Part shown: one piece after another, positions 12,559 to 13,853 of the stretch | How positions within the stretch are numbered: position 1 is the stretch's first letter | Layout: the number at the start of each line of letters is the position of its first letter | From: Actinomycetota bacterium | GTDB lineage: Bacteria; Actinomycetota; Actinomycetes; S36-B12; UBA5976 | DNA length: 13,853 nucleotides | Direction: 5' to 3' | Assembly: GCA_017853815.1 (NCBI GenBank) | Contig: JAFMIT010000036.1 | Coordinates: forward strand, 1-13,853 | The notes under the pieces: generated by a model | The model's input: only the letters and a program-made list of their open reading frames with translations | Told to the model about the DNA's origin: nothing | Database searches by the model: none | Translations under genes and position numbers: made by a program

Positions 12559-13853
12559 GTGCTTCGCACTCATGAAGCTGGCAGCCTCAGGGCGGCAGAT
12601 GCGTCAACCGTCGTCACGTTGGCTGGATGGGTTGCACGCCGTCGTGATCATGGCGGTGTTGCGTTCATCGACCTGAGAGACGCATCTGGTGTTGTTCAAG
12701 TAGTGGTTCGAGATGAGTCTGTCGCGCATCAGCTTCGCAATGAATACTGCGTTCAGGTGGTGGGAGCTGTTTCGCTTCGACCAGACGGAAATCAAAACCC
12801 CGAACTAGCTACGGGCGACATCGAGATCCTTGCTGACGATATTGTCGTTTTGAGTGAGTCTGCGCCGCTTCCGTTCCCGATTGATGATCACATCGAGGTA
12901 GGAGACGAAGCACGTCTCCGTCACCGCTACTTGGATTTGCGGCGCAGTGGCCCTGGCTCTGCGATTCGGCTGCGCTCAAAGATCAATCAAGTCTCGCGAA
13001 ATGTCTTGCATGATCGCAACTTTGTCGAGATCGAGACGCCGACGCTCACTCGTTCGACGCCAGAAGGCGCACGCGACTTTTTGGTTCCAGTTCGCCTCAA
13101 GCCAGGCAGTTGGTACGCCTTGCCGCAGAGCCCACAGCTGTTCAAGCAGTTGTTGATGGTTGCCGGAATGGAGCGCTATTTCCAGATTGCGCGTTGCTAC
13201 CGTGACGAGGATTTCCGTGGTGACCGCCAACCTGAGTTCACCCAGCTCGACATTGAGATGTCGTTCGTTGACCAAGATGACGTTCTCGAAGTTGGCGAAG
13301 CCATTGTCCGTGCGATGTGGAAGACCGCACTTGATGTGGAGATTGCCTCAATTCCACGCATGACCTACGCAGAGGCGATGCGCCTATACGGAAGCGATAA
13401 GCCAGATCTGCGGTTTGGTCTCGAGCTTGTTGATCTCACGGAATACTTCAAAGACACTGCTTTCCGAGTATTCCAAGCGGATCATGTTGGTGCGGTTGTC
13501 ATGCCCGGTGGCGCAGATCAACCACGGCGTACCTTTGATGCGTGGCAGGAATGGGCAAAACAGCGCGGTGCACGTGGTCTTGCGTATGTCACCATCGCGG
13601 CTGATGGCGAAATGGGCGGGCCGGTTGCGAAGAATCTCAGCGATGCGGAGCGAGATGGATTGGCCGCCGCGACCGGCGCGCAGCCAGGTGACTGCATCTT
13701 CTTCGCTGCAGGAAAGCGAAGCGAGGCGCTAGCTTTGCTGGGCGCGACTCGGCTTGAGGTCGGTAAGCGCTGTGGCCTGATTGATGAGAGTGCATGGTCG
13801 TTCTTGTGGGTTGTTGATGCTCCCATGTTCGAGGAAATCGAAAACGAAGATGG
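12559..13853 (+). CDS. aspS: Aspartate--tRNA(Asp/Asn) ligase, 3' end outside window
   Basis: The visible 431 codons read open to the window edge, about three quarters of a bacterial AspRS (about 590 residues). An N-terminal anticodon-binding OB domain (about 1-105; GWVARRRDHGGVAFIDLRD) precedes the class II catalytic core. The core has motif 1 near 150-165, the aspartate-binding QSPQ (190-193), motif 2 RCYRDEDFRGDRQPEF (212-227, R215 and E217), and GSDKPDLRFG (278-287). The bacterial GAD insertion domain begins around 290. Residue 31 is His, a position linked to relaxed Asp/Asn tRNA specificity in studied AspRS enzymes. Motif 3 lies beyond the window. GTG at 12559 is one base after hisS and has AAGGAG (12546-12551) 7 nt upstream, so the pair is co-transcribed. 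Confidence 0.95.
   Translation, partial: MLRTHEAGSLRAADASTVVTLAGWVARRRDHGGVAFIDLRDASGVVQVVVRDESVAHQLRNEYCVQVVGAVSLRPDGNQNPELATGDIEILADDIVVLSESAPLPFPIDDHIEVGDEARLRHRYLDLRRSGPGSAIRLRSKINQVSRNVLHDRNFVEIETPTLTRSTPEGARDFLVPVRLKPGSWYALPQSPQLFKQLLMVAGMERYFQIARCYRDEDFRGDRQPEFTQLDIEMSFVDQDDVLEVGEAIVRAMWKTALDVEIASIPRMTYAEAMRLYGSDKPDLRFGLELVDLTEYFKDTAFRVFQADHVGAVVMPGGADQPRRTFDAWQEWAKQRGARGLAYVTIAADGEMGGPVAKNLSDAERDGLAAATGAQPGDCIFFAAGKRSEALALLGATRLEVGKRCGLIDESAWSFLWVVDAPMFEEIENED

Noticed and set aside
1..13853. Search for CRISPR arrays, insertion sequences, att sites, tRNA genes and toxin-antitoxin or defence genes
   Set aside because: No direct repeat arrays, terminal inverted repeats, transposase or integrase motifs or cloverleaf-like sequences were noticed by eye; nearly all the sequence is explained by conserved housekeeping genes.

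Overview
This window is a conserved housekeeping segment of an actinobacterial (Actinomycetota) chromosome. The evidence is the gene order ruvC-ruvA-ruvB-secD-secF-apt-rsh, then a convergent cyclophilin/DUF349 pair, then metallo-hydrolase-hisS-aspS, which is the usual actinobacterial arrangement. Further support comes from the cyclophilin with a membrane anchor and the Cys-containing actinobacterial pattern, frequent GTG starts, and TAnnnT-like -10 hexamers with poor -35 boxes. G+C is moderate by eye (high fifties percent), lower than in streptomycetes or mycobacteria. I cannot name a genus.

Layout. Positions 1-657 hold the C-terminal part of a wax-ester-synthase/diacylglycerol-acyltransferase-like (WS/DGAT) protein, cut by the window edge. 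From 746 to 8375 seven plus-strand genes lie head to tail with gaps of at most about 60 nt: the Holliday-junction resolvasome (ruvC, ruvA, ruvB), the SecDF translocation accessory proteins, adenine phosphoribosyltransferase (apt) and a bifunctional RelA/SpoT enzyme (rsh). A strong hairpin terminator at 8393-8423 separates rsh from two minus-strand genes. These are a membrane-anchored cyclophilin (10459 to 9659) followed 4 nt later by a DUF349 protein (9654 to 8437). A 152-nt divergent region (10460-10611) carries candidate promoters for both directions. A metallo-beta-lactamase-fold hydrolase, hisS and aspS then run on the plus strand, tightly coupled; aspS is cut by the right edge.

Functionally, the block joins DNA repair by branch migration, late steps of Sec export, purine salvage, the stringent response, extracytoplasmic protein folding and tRNA charging. 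The main departure from the expected order is that yajC, normally between ruvB and secD, is absent: only 61 nt separate those genes.

I found no mobile element, CRISPR array, RNA gene, prophage or defence system, and no convincing sign of an undescribed system. No stretch longer than about 300 nt lacks a gene. The findings are mostly modest: the missing yajC, an exact 77-residue repeat in the DUF349 protein, residue-level clues in AspRS and HisRS, and promoter symmetry.
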